Assembly: GCA_039930045.1 (NCBI GenBank)
Contig: JBDSQB010000005.1
Span: forward strand, 124,001 to 188,000
DNA: 64,000 nt
Direction of reading: 5' to 3'
Source of the DNA: Chthoniobacterales bacterium
Lineage (GTDB): Bacteria > Verrucomicrobiota > Verrucomicrobiia > Chthoniobacterales > DASVRZ01
The notes below the pieces were generated by a model. The model was not told the origin of the DNA. It worked only from the letters and a program-made list of their open reading frames with translations, and did no database searches. The first letter of the stretch is position 1. The number at the start of each line of letters is the position of its first letter. Positions 18,901 to 27,393 of this stretch are shown here, in pieces. Both the position numbers and the translations under genes were made by a program.

Positions 18901-19487
18901 ACTTCGAGATTCAGATCGGTCTCGCCGGAACTCATGCGAGTGGTATCGACTGAGAAAACAAAATGCCGCCCCGGTCCTTTCGGCACGGCGGCCAGTGGCT
19001 CGGGAAATACCTCCGTGCCATTTGCCAGCCGCAACACGGCGGTCGCTTCCGTTCCATCGGGCACGAAACAATCCGCCGTCACCGCGACCTGACCCCACAC
19101 GGCCGCTCCCGCGAGCGGCGCGACGATCCGGGGTTCCAGGACGAGTTTGGGCGTGGTCTCCGGGGTGATTTCCAAGGCCAGCGATGCGCCGCCCATTTTC
19201 AGGGTGGCGCGGCCCGGCTTGAGCGCGCGAATGCGGAGATAGCCGACGGGCTGTTGATCGAGAATTTTCCCTGGCAGGACGACTTCAACCTGATCGGCGG
19301 GCGTGACAATCGGTTGCAACTCGGCTGGGGCGAGGTCGGTGCCGGAGCGTTGAAAGGCGATCATCTTGGTCCGCCCGGCCTCGACTTGAATCGTGGGTGA
19401 GGGGAATCGAACTCGCATGGCCGGAGCCACCGCGCGCGCTTCGCTGGCCAGCAAAAGCAGCAGAAGAAAATGGCAAAAGCCTTTCAT
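15948..19487 (-). CDS. large exported DUF1800 family protein
   Basis: A 1179-aa protein. MKGFCHFLLLLLLASEARA is a Sec signal peptide; the start 33 bp upstream adds residues not needed. The long N-terminal part (to about 760) looks like successive beta-sandwich, carbohydrate-binding-like and Ig-like modules. The C-terminal 400 residues are the DUF1800 domain, with LLDRLGFGASP, the block WTENHFSTW, and NENYAREIMELHTLGV. It is probably extracellular or periplasmic and works with the downstream Tat-exported DUF1501 protein. Roles in polymer handling have been suggested for such pairs but are not shown here. Confidence 0.88.
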   Translation of the reverse strand: MKGFCHFLLLLLLASEARAVAPAMRVRFPSPTIQVEAGRTKMIAFQRSGTDLAPAELQPIVTPADQVEVVLPGKILDQQPVGYLRIRALKPGRATLKMGGASLALEITPETTPKLVLEPRIVAPLAGAAVWGQVAVTADCFVPDGTEATAVLRLANGTEVFPEPLAAVPKGPGRHFVFSVDTTRMSSGETDLNLEVVVKGSAPIAAEPVRVRVIAPKVEELIAGECEDTINTPRTEKYGLKTPVVGKDDSASSGACVRNTSPEPVWLTSIDIKEAGEYQMMVVARGDAAVGAYPTMTLRLDDLPKPVTNGRVSDHIWRRAPLGLPVHLDVGSHIVGVRFQNDFSNGKVDRNLYLDRYEFAKVSAGPAVAGEGDAPMMMMAPMMSDAATPVRVGASGFKVNFSSIFDGRSVAGPVTLKAQCRMDDPAATRFPEIGLWVNKTKVASESGPSLVYTIDPGMLNPGQNTVQLRSQDAVGAWVESAPQTLVLDGPKPPTTRRVEYFTMFDPGWDGEMAKRYEKEGKRLADSAAWFTNGESVLRLPETLTGNFQLSLLAKGQFYKVLPMAEVALRVNGKETAVLQSEIKPEWSEVRAGNFSLPTGPKELVVRFINDESDGRKNDRNFWLRAIKLTESTTPQKASVALKYWPQNQAAGLSDAVVAQFSAPDGLATADLVIDDIPQNLATDISDGLNPVLLPLLTRSLKPGSHRLQVVAFDADGKKTASTTKEIFVSAKREPATGNYAKAVALLDRLGFGASPADLLPLLTQGPAQWLASALAPDANQRAIVRSAINQRFAGEDASNNLVRQVLYEAVVDPNPVRDRFVLWTENHFSTWIEKTGREKKRREHEAFARIGVASFSDLLLTSAMSPAMLLYLDQQRSFAGRLNENYAREIMELHTLGVKGGYTQSDVTALAGLLTGWSMAEQGDLEGTGGDLVGEFRYDPDLNAGAPTQILGLEFPKAAPEERFARVEMALDMLASYPSTGEFISRKLAEHYVSDPAPASLVQKMGLVYLKTGGDMKALMTAMVQSPEFAAAPRRIATPLDFSLRMARAVRLEETSPIADFLRRSGMGLFDHSTPDGYSAADSDYVSSNALMQRWRLGQKIEGPLLSVIPKTWRDEKKLTPEQTQRMLDFTATRLLGACLSETSNQAAIELLAKTEPTGDARSRLIVNFLCQTPEAGLR

Positions 19488-19662
19488 GACGGGCGAGAGG
19501 AGGGGAAGGAAACAGGGCAATTTACAATGTTAGCAATCCGCGTCCAACCTGTAAAAACACGACCGCGCCGGAAGCCGGGGTCTGGCTGAAATATGCACGC
19601 AATTTGCCCCGTCTTTCCGAAAAATATAAAATCATTCCCACTCTTTTAGCCGCATCAAATCC

Positions 19663-21183
19663 ATGCCTGCATCATCGACTGAAGTCAAAAATGCCAACGT
19701 CTGCTCCACCGGAATCGAGGGGCTCGACCAAATCCTCCGGGGCGGACTGCCGCTCCACCGCTTTTACCTCGTGCAGGGCGATCCCGGTGTGGGCAAAACC
19801 ACGCTCGGGCTCAACTTCCTTCTGGAGGGCGTCAAGGGCGGGGACAAGGGACTCTACATCACGCTTTCCGAGACGCACGACGAACTGGTCGAAGTCGCCA
19901 AATCGCATGAATGGGATCTAACTCAAATCTCGATTTTGGAGTTGTCGGCACTTGAGGAAACGCTCTTCGCGGAGGCGCAGAACACGCTTTTTTATCCGGC
20001 GGAAGTCGAGTTGAACCAGCTAGCGCAGATCCTCATGGAGCGCGTGGTGGAGGTCAATCCGGGGCGCGTGATCTTCGACTCGCTCTCCGAGTTGCGGCTG
20101 CTCGCGCAAAATCCGTTGCGCTACCGCCGGCAGTTGCTGGCCTTGAAGCAATTCTTTAGTGGCCGCAAATGCACCGTGCTCGTGATGGACGACCGCACCA
20201 GCGAAACCTCCGATCGCGAGGTGCAAAGCATCGCCCACGGTGTGATCAAACTCGAGCAGATGGCCCCCGAATACGGCGAGTCGCGCCGGCGCATTTCCGT
20301 CGTGAAAGTGCGCGGGGCCGTCTTCAGCGGCGGCTACCACGATTACGTCATCAGGCAGGGCGGACTTGTGGTCTATCCTCGGCTCACAGCGGCGGAAAAA
20401 CAGGGAGTCTTCCCCAGCGGCGCAGCCTCGGGCGGCATCCCGGAGCTCGATCAGCTCCTCGGCGGCGGCCTCGATCGCGGCACGAGCACCCTCTTTATGG
20501 GACCGCCCGGAACCGGCAAATCGACCCTCGGCGCGCAGTTTGCCGTGGCGGCTGCGGAGCGCGGGGAAAACTCCATCGTCTTCACTTTCGACGAAAAAGT
20601 GGAGACCTACATCCACCGGGGCGACTCCATCGGACTTGGGGTTAGCCGTCAGATCGACGCTGGCCGGATCAACGCCATACAGATCAACCCCGCCGAGCTG
20701 TCTCCGGGGGAATTTGCCAACTGCATTCGCGCCGCCGTCGAGGAAAAGCAGGCCCGCGTAGTCATCATCGACAGCCTCAACGGCTACCTCAATTCCATGC
20801 CCGAGGAATCTTTCCTCGCCGTGCAGATGCACGAGTTGCTCAGTTATCTGGCGCAGCGGGGGATCGTCACCATTCTCATCCTCGCGCAAAACGGCCTCAT
20901 CGGCGCCGCCATGCAATCGCCCGTGGACATCACCTACCTGGCCGACACCGTTGTCATCCTGCGCTACTTCGAGGCCGAGGGCACGGTGAAAAAAGCCATT
21001 TCCGTGATCAAGAAACGCAGCGGCGACCACGAGCGAACGATCCGCGAGTTTGCGATCACCCCCGACGGCATTCAGGTCGGCGCACCGCTCAATGCATTCC
21101 ATGGCGTCCTCTCCGGCATCCCCACTTTCCAGGGGCAGGGCGATGCCCCGACGCCAAGCCAGCACCCGCATGGACCTCTCTAA
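19663..21183 (+). CDS. KaiC-like double ATPase domain protein
   Basis: A 506-aa RecA-fold protein with two KaiC domains. Domain I (about 12-245) has Walker A GDPGVGKTT (39-47) and Walker B VIFDSLSELR (about 136-145). Domain II (about 253-490) has GPPGTGKST (280-288) and VVIIDSLNGY. Length and layout match cyanobacterial KaiC, but no kaiA or kaiB is nearby, and this group is widespread in non-circadian bacteria. The downstream hybrid histidine kinase gene overlaps it by 14 bp, so the two form one signalling unit. The start MPASSTEVKN is the first ATG after a 140-bp spacer. Confidence 0.9.
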   Translation: MPASSTEVKNANVCSTGIEGLDQILRGGLPLHRFYLVQGDPGVGKTTLGLNFLLEGVKGGDKGLYITLSETHDELVEVAKSHEWDLTQISILELSALEETLFAEAQNTLFYPAEVELNQLAQILMERVVEVNPGRVIFDSLSELRLLAQNPLRYRRQLLALKQFFSGRKCTVLVMDDRTSETSDREVQSIAHGVIKLEQMAPEYGESRRRISVVKVRGAVFSGGYHDYVIRQGGLVVYPRLTAAEKQGVFPSGAASGGIPELDQLLGGGLDRGTSTLFMGPPGTGKSTLGAQFAVAAAERGENSIVFTFDEKVETYIHRGDSIGLGVSRQIDAGRINAIQINPAELSPGEFANCIRAAVEEKQARVVIIDSLNGYLNSMPEESFLAVQMHELLSYLAQRGIVTILILAQNGLIGAAMQSPVDITYLADTVVILRYFEAEGTVKKAISVIKKRSGDHERTIREFAITPDGIQVGAPLNAFHGVLSGIPTFQGQGDAPTPSQHPHGPL

Positions 21184-22888
21184 CGCGAGCGACCGTGGCG
21201 GGCATCTGTCCCCAGATGCCTCGGCCGGGCCACCCGGCGACGAATGCATCTTCGTCCTCGCCCCGCTGGGACGCGATGCGGAGCTGGCCAGCGCCGCACT
21301 GGCTCAAGCCGGGTTCAGCACCCGCATCTGCCGCGATCTGCCCGACATCATCGACCGCCTGTCGAACGCCGGCGACGACTGCGGCGCGGTGCTCATTGCC
21401 GAGGAATCGCTCCTCACCAGCGAGGTTGCGCGCTTCACCGGGTATCTCGAAAGCCAGCCCGCGTGGTCCGATCTGCCCGTCGTCATTCTCACCCAGGGCC
21501 GCATCACCAGTGAGTTGAGTCCGAGCCTGCTCCAGCGGTTCGCCCCGCATGGAAATATCACCCTGCTCGAGCGCCCCCTGCGCGTCATCACCCTGCGCAG
21601 CATTATGGAAGTCGCCTTGCGCGCCCGCCGCCGCCAATACGAAGTGCGCGACCTCATTCGCGAGCGCGAGGCCGTCCTTTCCAGCGAACGCGCCGCGCGC
21701 ACCGAGGCCGAAAAGGCCAATCGCATGAAGGACGAGTTTCTCGCCACCCTCAGCCACGAATTGCGCACCCCGCTCAACGCCATCCTCGGCTGGACCTCCA
21801 TCCTGCGCGGCGTCCCCGAGGATCGCATGGAACTCGAGCAGGGCCTGGAAATCATCGAGCGCAACGCCCGCGCGCAAGCCGTCATCATCGACGACCTGCT
21901 CGACATGAGCCGGATCATTTCGGGCAAGATCAACCTCGAAGTCGTCGGCATCCACCTCGGCGCGCTCATCGAGTCGGCGGTGAAAACCGTGCGACCCGGA
22001 GCCGACGCCCGCGAGATTGCACTCGAAGTCGCCATTGATCCCTCGCTCGGCGCATTCTGCGGCGACCCGAATCGATTGCAGCAGGTCTTTTACAACCTGC
22101 TCACCAACGCCATCAAATTCACCCCGCCCGGCGGCTCCGTCCGCGTGAACCTGCGGCAACTCGAGGCTGCGGTGGAAGTCAGCATCCGCGACTCCGGCAT
22201 GGGAATCGAACCCGAGTTTTTGCCCCTCGTCTTCGACCGCTTCCGCCAGGCCAACGCCAGCAGCACCCGCAAACACGGCGGCCTCGGCCTCGGCCTCGCC
22301 ATTGTCAAAAACCTCATCGAACTCCACGGCGGCCAGGTGCGGGCCGAGAGCGCCGGCCTCGGCTGCGGCTCCACCTTCATCGTCACCCTGCCCGTCAGCC
22401 ACAAGTCGAGTCAGACCCCGCTCACCACGCCCGAACTCCTGCCCACCCTCGATCCCGCCGGCGTCCCACCCGACGCCCGGGAGCCATGGAAGTCCGCCCC
22501 GCGCCTCGACGGCATCCACGTTTTGGTCGTCGATGATGAACCCGACACACTCTCTATGATGCGCCGGTTCCTCCAGGAAAGCGGCGCGCAAGTCACCACC
22601 GCCTCCTCAGCGGCGGATGCCTTTGCCGCGTTTCAATCCGGCCCGCCCGACATCCTCGTCAGCGACATCGGCATGCCTGGGGAAAACGGCTACTCGCTCA
22701 TCCGCCGGGTGCGCGCCCTGCCCGTCGAACACGGCGGCGTCGTCCCGGCGGTGGCCGTCACCGCCTACGCCCGCGCCGAGGACCGGGAGCAAGCCGAGCA
22801 AGCCGGTTTCAACGACCACCTCACCAAACCCATCGACGCCGCCCGCCTCCTCGACCTCCTCGCCAGCCTCACCTGTGCTGCGGATTAA
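21170..22888 (+). CDS. hybrid sensor histidine kinase/response regulator
   Basis: A 572-aa soluble protein with no membrane helix. Residues 25-150 resemble a degenerate receiver domain lacking the usual acidic pocket; a coiled helix leads to the HisKA dimerisation domain with phospho-His196 (FLATLSHELRTPLN). The HATPase domain has the N box LTNAIKFTP and G boxes DSGMGIE and GGLGLGLAIV. A complete C-terminal receiver has the DDE pocket and phospho-Asp near 499 (VSDIGMPGENG). The start was chosen at MDLSNASDRG; it overlaps the KaiC-like gene. The N-terminal pseudo-receiver may bind the KaiC-like partner (inference). Confidence 0.9.
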   Translation: MDLSNASDRGGHLSPDASAGPPGDECIFVLAPLGRDAELASAALAQAGFSTRICRDLPDIIDRLSNAGDDCGAVLIAEESLLTSEVARFTGYLESQPAWSDLPVVILTQGRITSELSPSLLQRFAPHGNITLLERPLRVITLRSIMEVALRARRRQYEVRDLIREREAVLSSERAARTEAEKANRMKDEFLATLSHELRTPLNAILGWTSILRGVPEDRMELEQGLEIIERNARAQAVIIDDLLDMSRIISGKINLEVVGIHLGALIESAVKTVRPGADAREIALEVAIDPSLGAFCGDPNRLQQVFYNLLTNAIKFTPPGGSVRVNLRQLEAAVEVSIRDSGMGIEPEFLPLVFDRFRQANASSTRKHGGLGLGLAIVKNLIELHGGQVRAESAGLGCGSTFIVTLPVSHKSSQTPLTTPELLPTLDPAGVPPDAREPWKSAPRLDGIHVLVVDDEPDTLSMMRRFLQESGAQVTTASSAADAFAAFQSGPPDILVSDIGMPGENGYSLIRRVRALPVEHGGVVPAVAVTAYARAEDREQAEQAGFNDHLTKPIDAARLLDLLASLTCAAD

Positions 22889-22924
22889 CGGGTGATATGG
22901 CAGTCCCGTCCCGAGTTACGGCGG

Positions 22925-23239
22925 AACGTATGCCCGGCAGCGCAAAGTGGTTTAGCGCGAGCAAAAAGATGTTTCCCCGAGCCGGAGACATGGTTCCTGA
23001 GGGCGAATCCACGGTGCTCCAGCTCCCGGACACGTTACCCGGCGGCCAAGACAGGTTTCCCGAGCCGATGGACACGGTGCTCAAGCCCGTAGACACGTTG
23101 CGCATGGGCAAAGACACAGTCCCTGATGGCACGGACACGTTTTTCCGGCCCCTCCACACGTTCCCCGACCCCGCAGACACGTTCCTCACCCCCCAAAACA
23201 CGTTTTCCGTTCGGATGACCAATTTGGCGCAAGTGCTTG
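22925..23239. repeat. 21-bp periodic array with conserved core and variable remainder (about 15 units)
   Basis: Units start every 21 bp at 22925, 22946, 22967, 22988, 23009 and so on to 23219, with no insertion or deletion. The core is close to ACACGTT preceded by G or AG (GGACACGTT, AGACACGTT), and the remaining 12-14 bp differ between units. The best units are 23030-23218; the first three and last one are weaker. It fills the 374-bp gap between the 3' ends of the hybrid kinase and lnt genes. It is open in several frames only because 21 is a multiple of 3. No promoter, terminator or gene was recognised in it. Confidence 0.92.
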
Positions 23240-23262
23240 GGAAGAGGGGAGTTGCAACGAAA

Positions 23263-24768
23263 TCACCGTCCGGGGTGCACTCGCCTAGCGCATCGACCAC
23301 CGGTGAGCCAGCGGCCCAGCACCCAGGCGGCCCAGCCGATGGGGAAAAGGGTTCCCCATTGTTGAAAAAAGGTCGGGGCCGGGTGGGCGCGGAAGGCGAT
23401 TTTGCCGGTGAGGATGCCGGGGTGGCCGGGCTCGAGTTGTTGCAGGACGCGGCCCTGGCGGTCGATGAAGGCGGTGACTCCGGTGTGCGCGCAACGGATG
23501 AGGGGCAGGCCGGTCTCGGGGGCGCGAAAGAGGGCGTTCTGGAAGTGCTGGCGCTCGACCACGGGGTCGGCGAAGAGGCTGTCGTCGGTGAGATTGAGCA
23601 GGATGTTGGCTCCGGCGGCTGCGTTGTCGCGGGCGAGCGAGGGGAGGGTGTCCTCGACGCAAATGAGCGAGCCGAGCCGGGTGTCGCTGCCGATCAGCCA
23701 GAGCGGCGCGGAGGAGGTTCCTCGGGAGAAATCGCTCTCGTAGAAGGGGAGCAAGTGGCGTTTCCGATAGGTCTGCATCCCCCGCCAGCCGGGCGGGAAG
23801 GCAAAGGCGCTGTTGTAGGAGCCGTCGGGCGAATGTTCCTGACTGCCGGTGATGAACCACACAGGGACGTTTTCCAGATCGAGATCGAACTCGACTGCGA
23901 GCTTTTTCAGGACCGGGAGCGAGTCGAGGAGGGGAGCGCCGGGGGCGGATTCGGGCCAGACGATGAGGTCGGGATTTTGCAGAAGCGCGAGGGTGCTGAG
24001 GTGCATGTATTCGCGGAGTGGGTCCTTGGCCGTCGCCGCCTGGACGAGGGAAACTTTGATCTCGCGGTCGTTGGTGTGATCGAAGGAAAGGCTCACGCCA
24101 TAGCCAAACGACCCGAGGACGAGCGCGAGGCCGAAGGTGAAATCAGAGCGCGAGGCGAAGGTCAGCCGGCCCGCCTCGGCGATGAGGCGCGAGATGGTGG
24201 TGACGACGATGACGTTGCTAAAAACGATGAGCCACGAGAGGAATGGAACTCCGCCCACGGAGGCGAGCTGGAGAAACGGGATATTGGTATGGAGCGCGAC
24301 TCCGAGGCCGTTCCAGGTCATGCCGCCAAAGAGGCAGCCGCGCAGCCATTCCAACAAAGCCCAAGCCGAGGCGAGGGTGATCGCGACGGCGAGACTGGTG
24401 ATAGATCGACGCCACGGGGATTGGCCGGGCACGAGCTTCGAGAGCGGAATGCGGCACGCTGGCAACCCCGCCAGCCAGGTCCAGATCGCGGGGTAGATGG
24501 CAAGGTAAACGGTGAGGCCGAACCAGCCCGCTGCGGTGACTTTTCCCAGCCAGAAGAAGGTCATGCCGAAGAAGAAGACGCCGCCGAGCCAGCCGACCAG
24601 GAAGCGTTTGGAGCCAGATAATTTCCCAAACCACGCCGCGCAAAGCAGGGGAATGAGTGCCAGCCATACCAGCCAGTCCTGCTCATACGGCGCGAAGCTG
24701 AAGGTGAGCATGATCCCGCTGAAAATCGCCGCCAGCCACGGCCAGGAGTTGCGGAGGAAAAGTTTCAT
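23263..24768 (-). CDS. lnt: apolipoprotein N-acyltransferase (Lnt)
   Basis: A 501-aa inner-membrane enzyme that adds the third acyl chain to lipoproteins. The N-terminal half has about six to eight membrane segments; the periplasmic nitrilase-like domain carries the catalytic Glu (VWPESAPGAP), Lys (YRKRHLLPFYE) and Cys (LICVEDTLPSL). Length is typical. Its presence confirms a Gram-negative envelope and fits the lipoproteins encoded elsewhere in the window. The gene is divergent from the helicase gene. Its 3' end abuts a 21-bp repeat array. Confidence 0.94.
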   Translation of the reverse strand: MKLFLRNSWPWLAAIFSGIMLTFSFAPYEQDWLVWLALIPLLCAAWFGKLSGSKRFLVGWLGGVFFFGMTFFWLGKVTAAGWFGLTVYLAIYPAIWTWLAGLPACRIPLSKLVPGQSPWRRSITSLAVAITLASAWALLEWLRGCLFGGMTWNGLGVALHTNIPFLQLASVGGVPFLSWLIVFSNVIVVTTISRLIAEAGRLTFASRSDFTFGLALVLGSFGYGVSLSFDHTNDREIKVSLVQAATAKDPLREYMHLSTLALLQNPDLIVWPESAPGAPLLDSLPVLKKLAVEFDLDLENVPVWFITGSQEHSPDGSYNSAFAFPPGWRGMQTYRKRHLLPFYESDFSRGTSSAPLWLIGSDTRLGSLICVEDTLPSLARDNAAAGANILLNLTDDSLFADPVVERQHFQNALFRAPETGLPLIRCAHTGVTAFIDRQGRVLQQLEPGHPGILTGKIAFRAHPAPTFFQQWGTLFPIGWAAWVLGRWLTGGRCARRVHPGR

Positions 24769-24837
24769 GGGAGTTCGATGCTAATGGCCGCTTCCCAATT
24801 TGCAATTGCCGGTCATTCGCCGGAAGATCGGCTCCCC

Positions 24838-27357
24838 ATGCTGCCCATTTACGAAATCTCCGCCGCCATCGCCGCTGCTGCCCGGCGGCCCAAGGCGCGC
24901 TTGCTCGTGCAGGCTCCGACAGGCTCGGGAAAATCGACCCAGATTCCGCAGATTCTGCACCAGTCGGGTCTCACTCAAACCGGTCAGATCGTGCTCCTGC
25001 AACCGCGCCGTCTCGCCGCCCGGATGCTGGCGGATCGTGTCGCGCACGAGATGGGCGAAAAAACCGGCGGGCTGGTGGGTTATCAAATCCGGCTGGAAAA
25101 TCGCACGTCCGCCGCGACGAAGATCCGTTTCGTGACGGAGGGGATTCTTCTGCGGCAAATGATCCATGATCCGAGTTTGAGCGGAGTGCAGGTGGTGGTT
25201 TTCGACGAATTTCACGAGCGCCATCTTTACGGCGACATCACGCTGGCGCGCGCGCTCGATTTGCAGGACACGACGCGGCCCGACCTCGTCATCGTCGTGA
25301 TGTCGGCGACTTTGGACACAGTTAAGTTAGAGGATTATCTGGCTCCCTGCACCGTGCTAACATCGGAGGGTAGAATGCATCCGGTGGAGATCGAATACCT
25401 CGACAAACCGGTCGGCCCCGAATACCCGATCTGGGATCTGGCCGCCGATGAGCTGGATCGATTGTTAGGAAAAACACCGGGCGATGCGCTCGTTTTCATG
25501 CCCGGTGCTTACGAGATTCAGCGCACGATCGAGGCGATCCGGCGGACGAGCCGGGGAGTGTTAGTCTTGCCGCTGCATGGCGAGCTGCCCGCGGCGGATC
25601 AGGACGCGGCGGTGAGCAAGCACGATGTTAGGAAAGTCGTCGTCTCTACTAACGTCGCGGAGACTTCCCTAACCATCGACGGCATCACCATCGTGGTGGA
25701 TTCGGGTCTGGCTCGTGTCGCGAAATTCGATCCGCAGCGTGGGATCAACACGTTGTTAGTCGAAAAAATTTCCCGCTCCTCCGCCGACCAGCGCGCCGGT
25801 CGTGCTGGTCGCACCGCCCCCGGACGCTGCCTGCGTTTGTGGACGGCGCACGAGCACTCGCTGCGCGCGCCGCAAGATTTGCCAGAGGTGAAAAGGCTTG
25901 ATCTCAGCGAGGTCGTTCTAACACTCAAGGCGGGCGATGTTAGAAATGTCCACGACTTCCGCTGGCTGGAAAAACCCGAGGCGAAAGGGTTGCAGCGCGC
26001 GGAGAATTTGCTGGTCGATCTCGGCGCGGTGGACCACGAAATGATCACGCCACTCGGCCGCCGGATGCTGGCGTTTCCGGTGCATCCGCGTTACGCCCGG
26101 ATGTTTTTGATGGCGCAGGAACTCGGCTGTGTGCGCGGTTGCGCGTTGTTAGCAGCAATGACGCAGGGCAGGGGAATCTTGCTGCGCAGCCAGGGCCGCA
26201 AGATGGATGATTTGCGCGATGACATTCTCGGCTCTGAGGCGGAGTCGGATTTCTTTCTAGCCATTCGCGCCTGGCGTTACGCGGTGAAGGCAGGGCCGGA
26301 TCGCAGCAAGCAGCTCGGCATTCATTACGCGACTGCGCGTCAGATTCAGCAACTCTTCGATCAGTTTCTGCGCATCGCAGCGGATGAGAAGTTAGATATT
26401 ACTGAAACTCCGATGAACGGCGAGGCACTGGCGAAATGTTTGTTAGCAGGCTTCTCCGATCAAGTCGCGCGGCGGATGGATAGCGGCACACTCCAGTGCG
26501 AACTGGTTCACGCGCGTCGCGGAGTACTAGCACGAGACAGCGTGGTGCAAAAACATCCGTTGTTAGTCATCGGCGAAATTCGCGAAATCGAAGGCCGCGA
26601 CAAGGAGTTGAACACGCTCCTAACCTTGGCGACGGCAATTCAGGAAGACTGGTTGCGCGAGATGTTTCCTGCGGATTTTTCAGAATCGACTTCGGTTCGA
26701 TTCGACCCTACTCAACGCCGCGTGATCGCCGAGACGAGCCGCCGTTTTCGCGATCTCACCTTGGAAAAACCCAAGGCCAGTCCACCGCCTCCGGGTGAGG
26801 CTGCGCGGGTGCTGGCCGAGGAAGTCGTCGCTGGCCGGCTCGTGCTGGAAAACTGGGATCACACCGTCGAGCAATGGATCATTCGCCTGAATCGCCTTGC
26901 CGAATGGGCTCCGGAATTGGCTTTGCCGGCGCTGACTTTGGAAGATCGCACGACGTTGATCGAGCAACTCTGCCTCGGCGCGGTGGGTTACAAGGAGATC
27001 AAGGAAAAGTCGGTTTGGCCGACGGTGAAAAGCTGGCTGAGTCGAGTTCAACTCGACTGGCTCGACACCCACGCGCCGGAAAAAATTGAGCTACCGGGTC
27101 TGGCCAAGCCACGTGCGATCAAGCTGGTGTATGCAGAAACAGGGCCGCCGACTTTGGCAGCGCGCATCCAGGATTTGTTTGGTGTGGAGCGCGATCTAAC
27201 CATTTGCATGGGACGCGTTCCGGTGTTGATCCAGGTGTTGGCTCCGAACCATCGACCGGTGCAGGTGACACAGAGCCTGACGACGTTTTGGAAGGAAAGT
27301 TATCCTCTGCTGAAGCAGCAGTTGCAGCGGAAATATCCACGTCACGAATGGCGCTAG
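24838..27357 (+). CDS. hrpB: ATP-dependent helicase HrpB
   Basis: An 839-aa DEAH-type helicase. Motifs: APTGSGKST (I), DEFHER (II, with Phe in the DEAH position), VVMSATLD (III), STNVAETSLTIDG, and QRAGRAGRTAPG (VI), then the HrpB C-terminal domain. Size matches the family (about 820 aa). The start MLPIYEISAAIAAA fits the family; another ATG lies at 24778. The gene shows an odd concentration of GTTAG/CTAAC pentamers, including rare TTA and CTA leucine codons, unlike its neighbours. The cellular substrate of HrpB in most bacteria is not known. Confidence 0.9.
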   Translation: MLPIYEISAAIAAAARRPKARLLVQAPTGSGKSTQIPQILHQSGLTQTGQIVLLQPRRLAARMLADRVAHEMGEKTGGLVGYQIRLENRTSAATKIRFVTEGILLRQMIHDPSLSGVQVVVFDEFHERHLYGDITLARALDLQDTTRPDLVIVVMSATLDTVKLEDYLAPCTVLTSEGRMHPVEIEYLDKPVGPEYPIWDLAADELDRLLGKTPGDALVFMPGAYEIQRTIEAIRRTSRGVLVLPLHGELPAADQDAAVSKHDVRKVVVSTNVAETSLTIDGITIVVDSGLARVAKFDPQRGINTLLVEKISRSSADQRAGRAGRTAPGRCLRLWTAHEHSLRAPQDLPEVKRLDLSEVVLTLKAGDVRNVHDFRWLEKPEAKGLQRAENLLVDLGAVDHEMITPLGRRMLAFPVHPRYARMFLMAQELGCVRGCALLAAMTQGRGILLRSQGRKMDDLRDDILGSEAESDFFLAIRAWRYAVKAGPDRSKQLGIHYATARQIQQLFDQFLRIAADEKLDITETPMNGEALAKCLLAGFSDQVARRMDSGTLQCELVHARRGVLARDSVVQKHPLLVIGEIREIEGRDKELNTLLTLATAIQEDWLREMFPADFSESTSVRFDPTQRRVIAETSRRFRDLTLEKPKASPPPPGEAARVLAEEVVAGRLVLENWDHTVEQWIIRLNRLAEWAPELALPALTLEDRTTLIEQLCLGAVGYKEIKEKSVWPTVKSWLSRVQLDWLDTHAPEKIELPGLAKPRAIKLVYAETGPPTLAARIQDLFGVERDLTICMGRVPVLIQVLAPNHRPVQVTQSLTTFWKESYPLLKQQLQRKYPRHEWR

Positions 27358-27360
27358 AGC

Positions 27361-27384
27361 GGAGTTAGATAGCTATCCAACTCC
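27361..27384. other. 24-bp dyad symmetry after hrpB
   Basis: GGAGTT-A-GATAGCTATC-C-AACTCC is a palindrome broken by one mismatched pair. It begins 4 bp after the hrpB stop codon, just before a strong terminator hairpin. It could be a protein-binding site or an RNA hairpin that blocks exonucleases. Confidence 0.6.
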
Positions 27385-27393
27385 GAGTGAAAA

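Noticed and set aside
22925-23239. The arrays as CRISPR arrays
   Set aside because: The conserved part is about 10 bp, far shorter than a CRISPR repeat, the variable part is about 11 bp, units are degenerate, and no cas gene is nearby.
22869-23300. Protein-coding gene through the 22.9-kb array (heptapeptide protein)
   Set aside because: Several frames on both strands are open because 21 is a multiple of 3. Conservation is on nucleotides across all codon positions, and no start with a ribosome site or homologous domain was seen.
22897-24621. A 574-residue frame opposite lnt
   Set aside because: It crosses the repeat array and lies antisense to Lnt, whose catalytic residues are all present.
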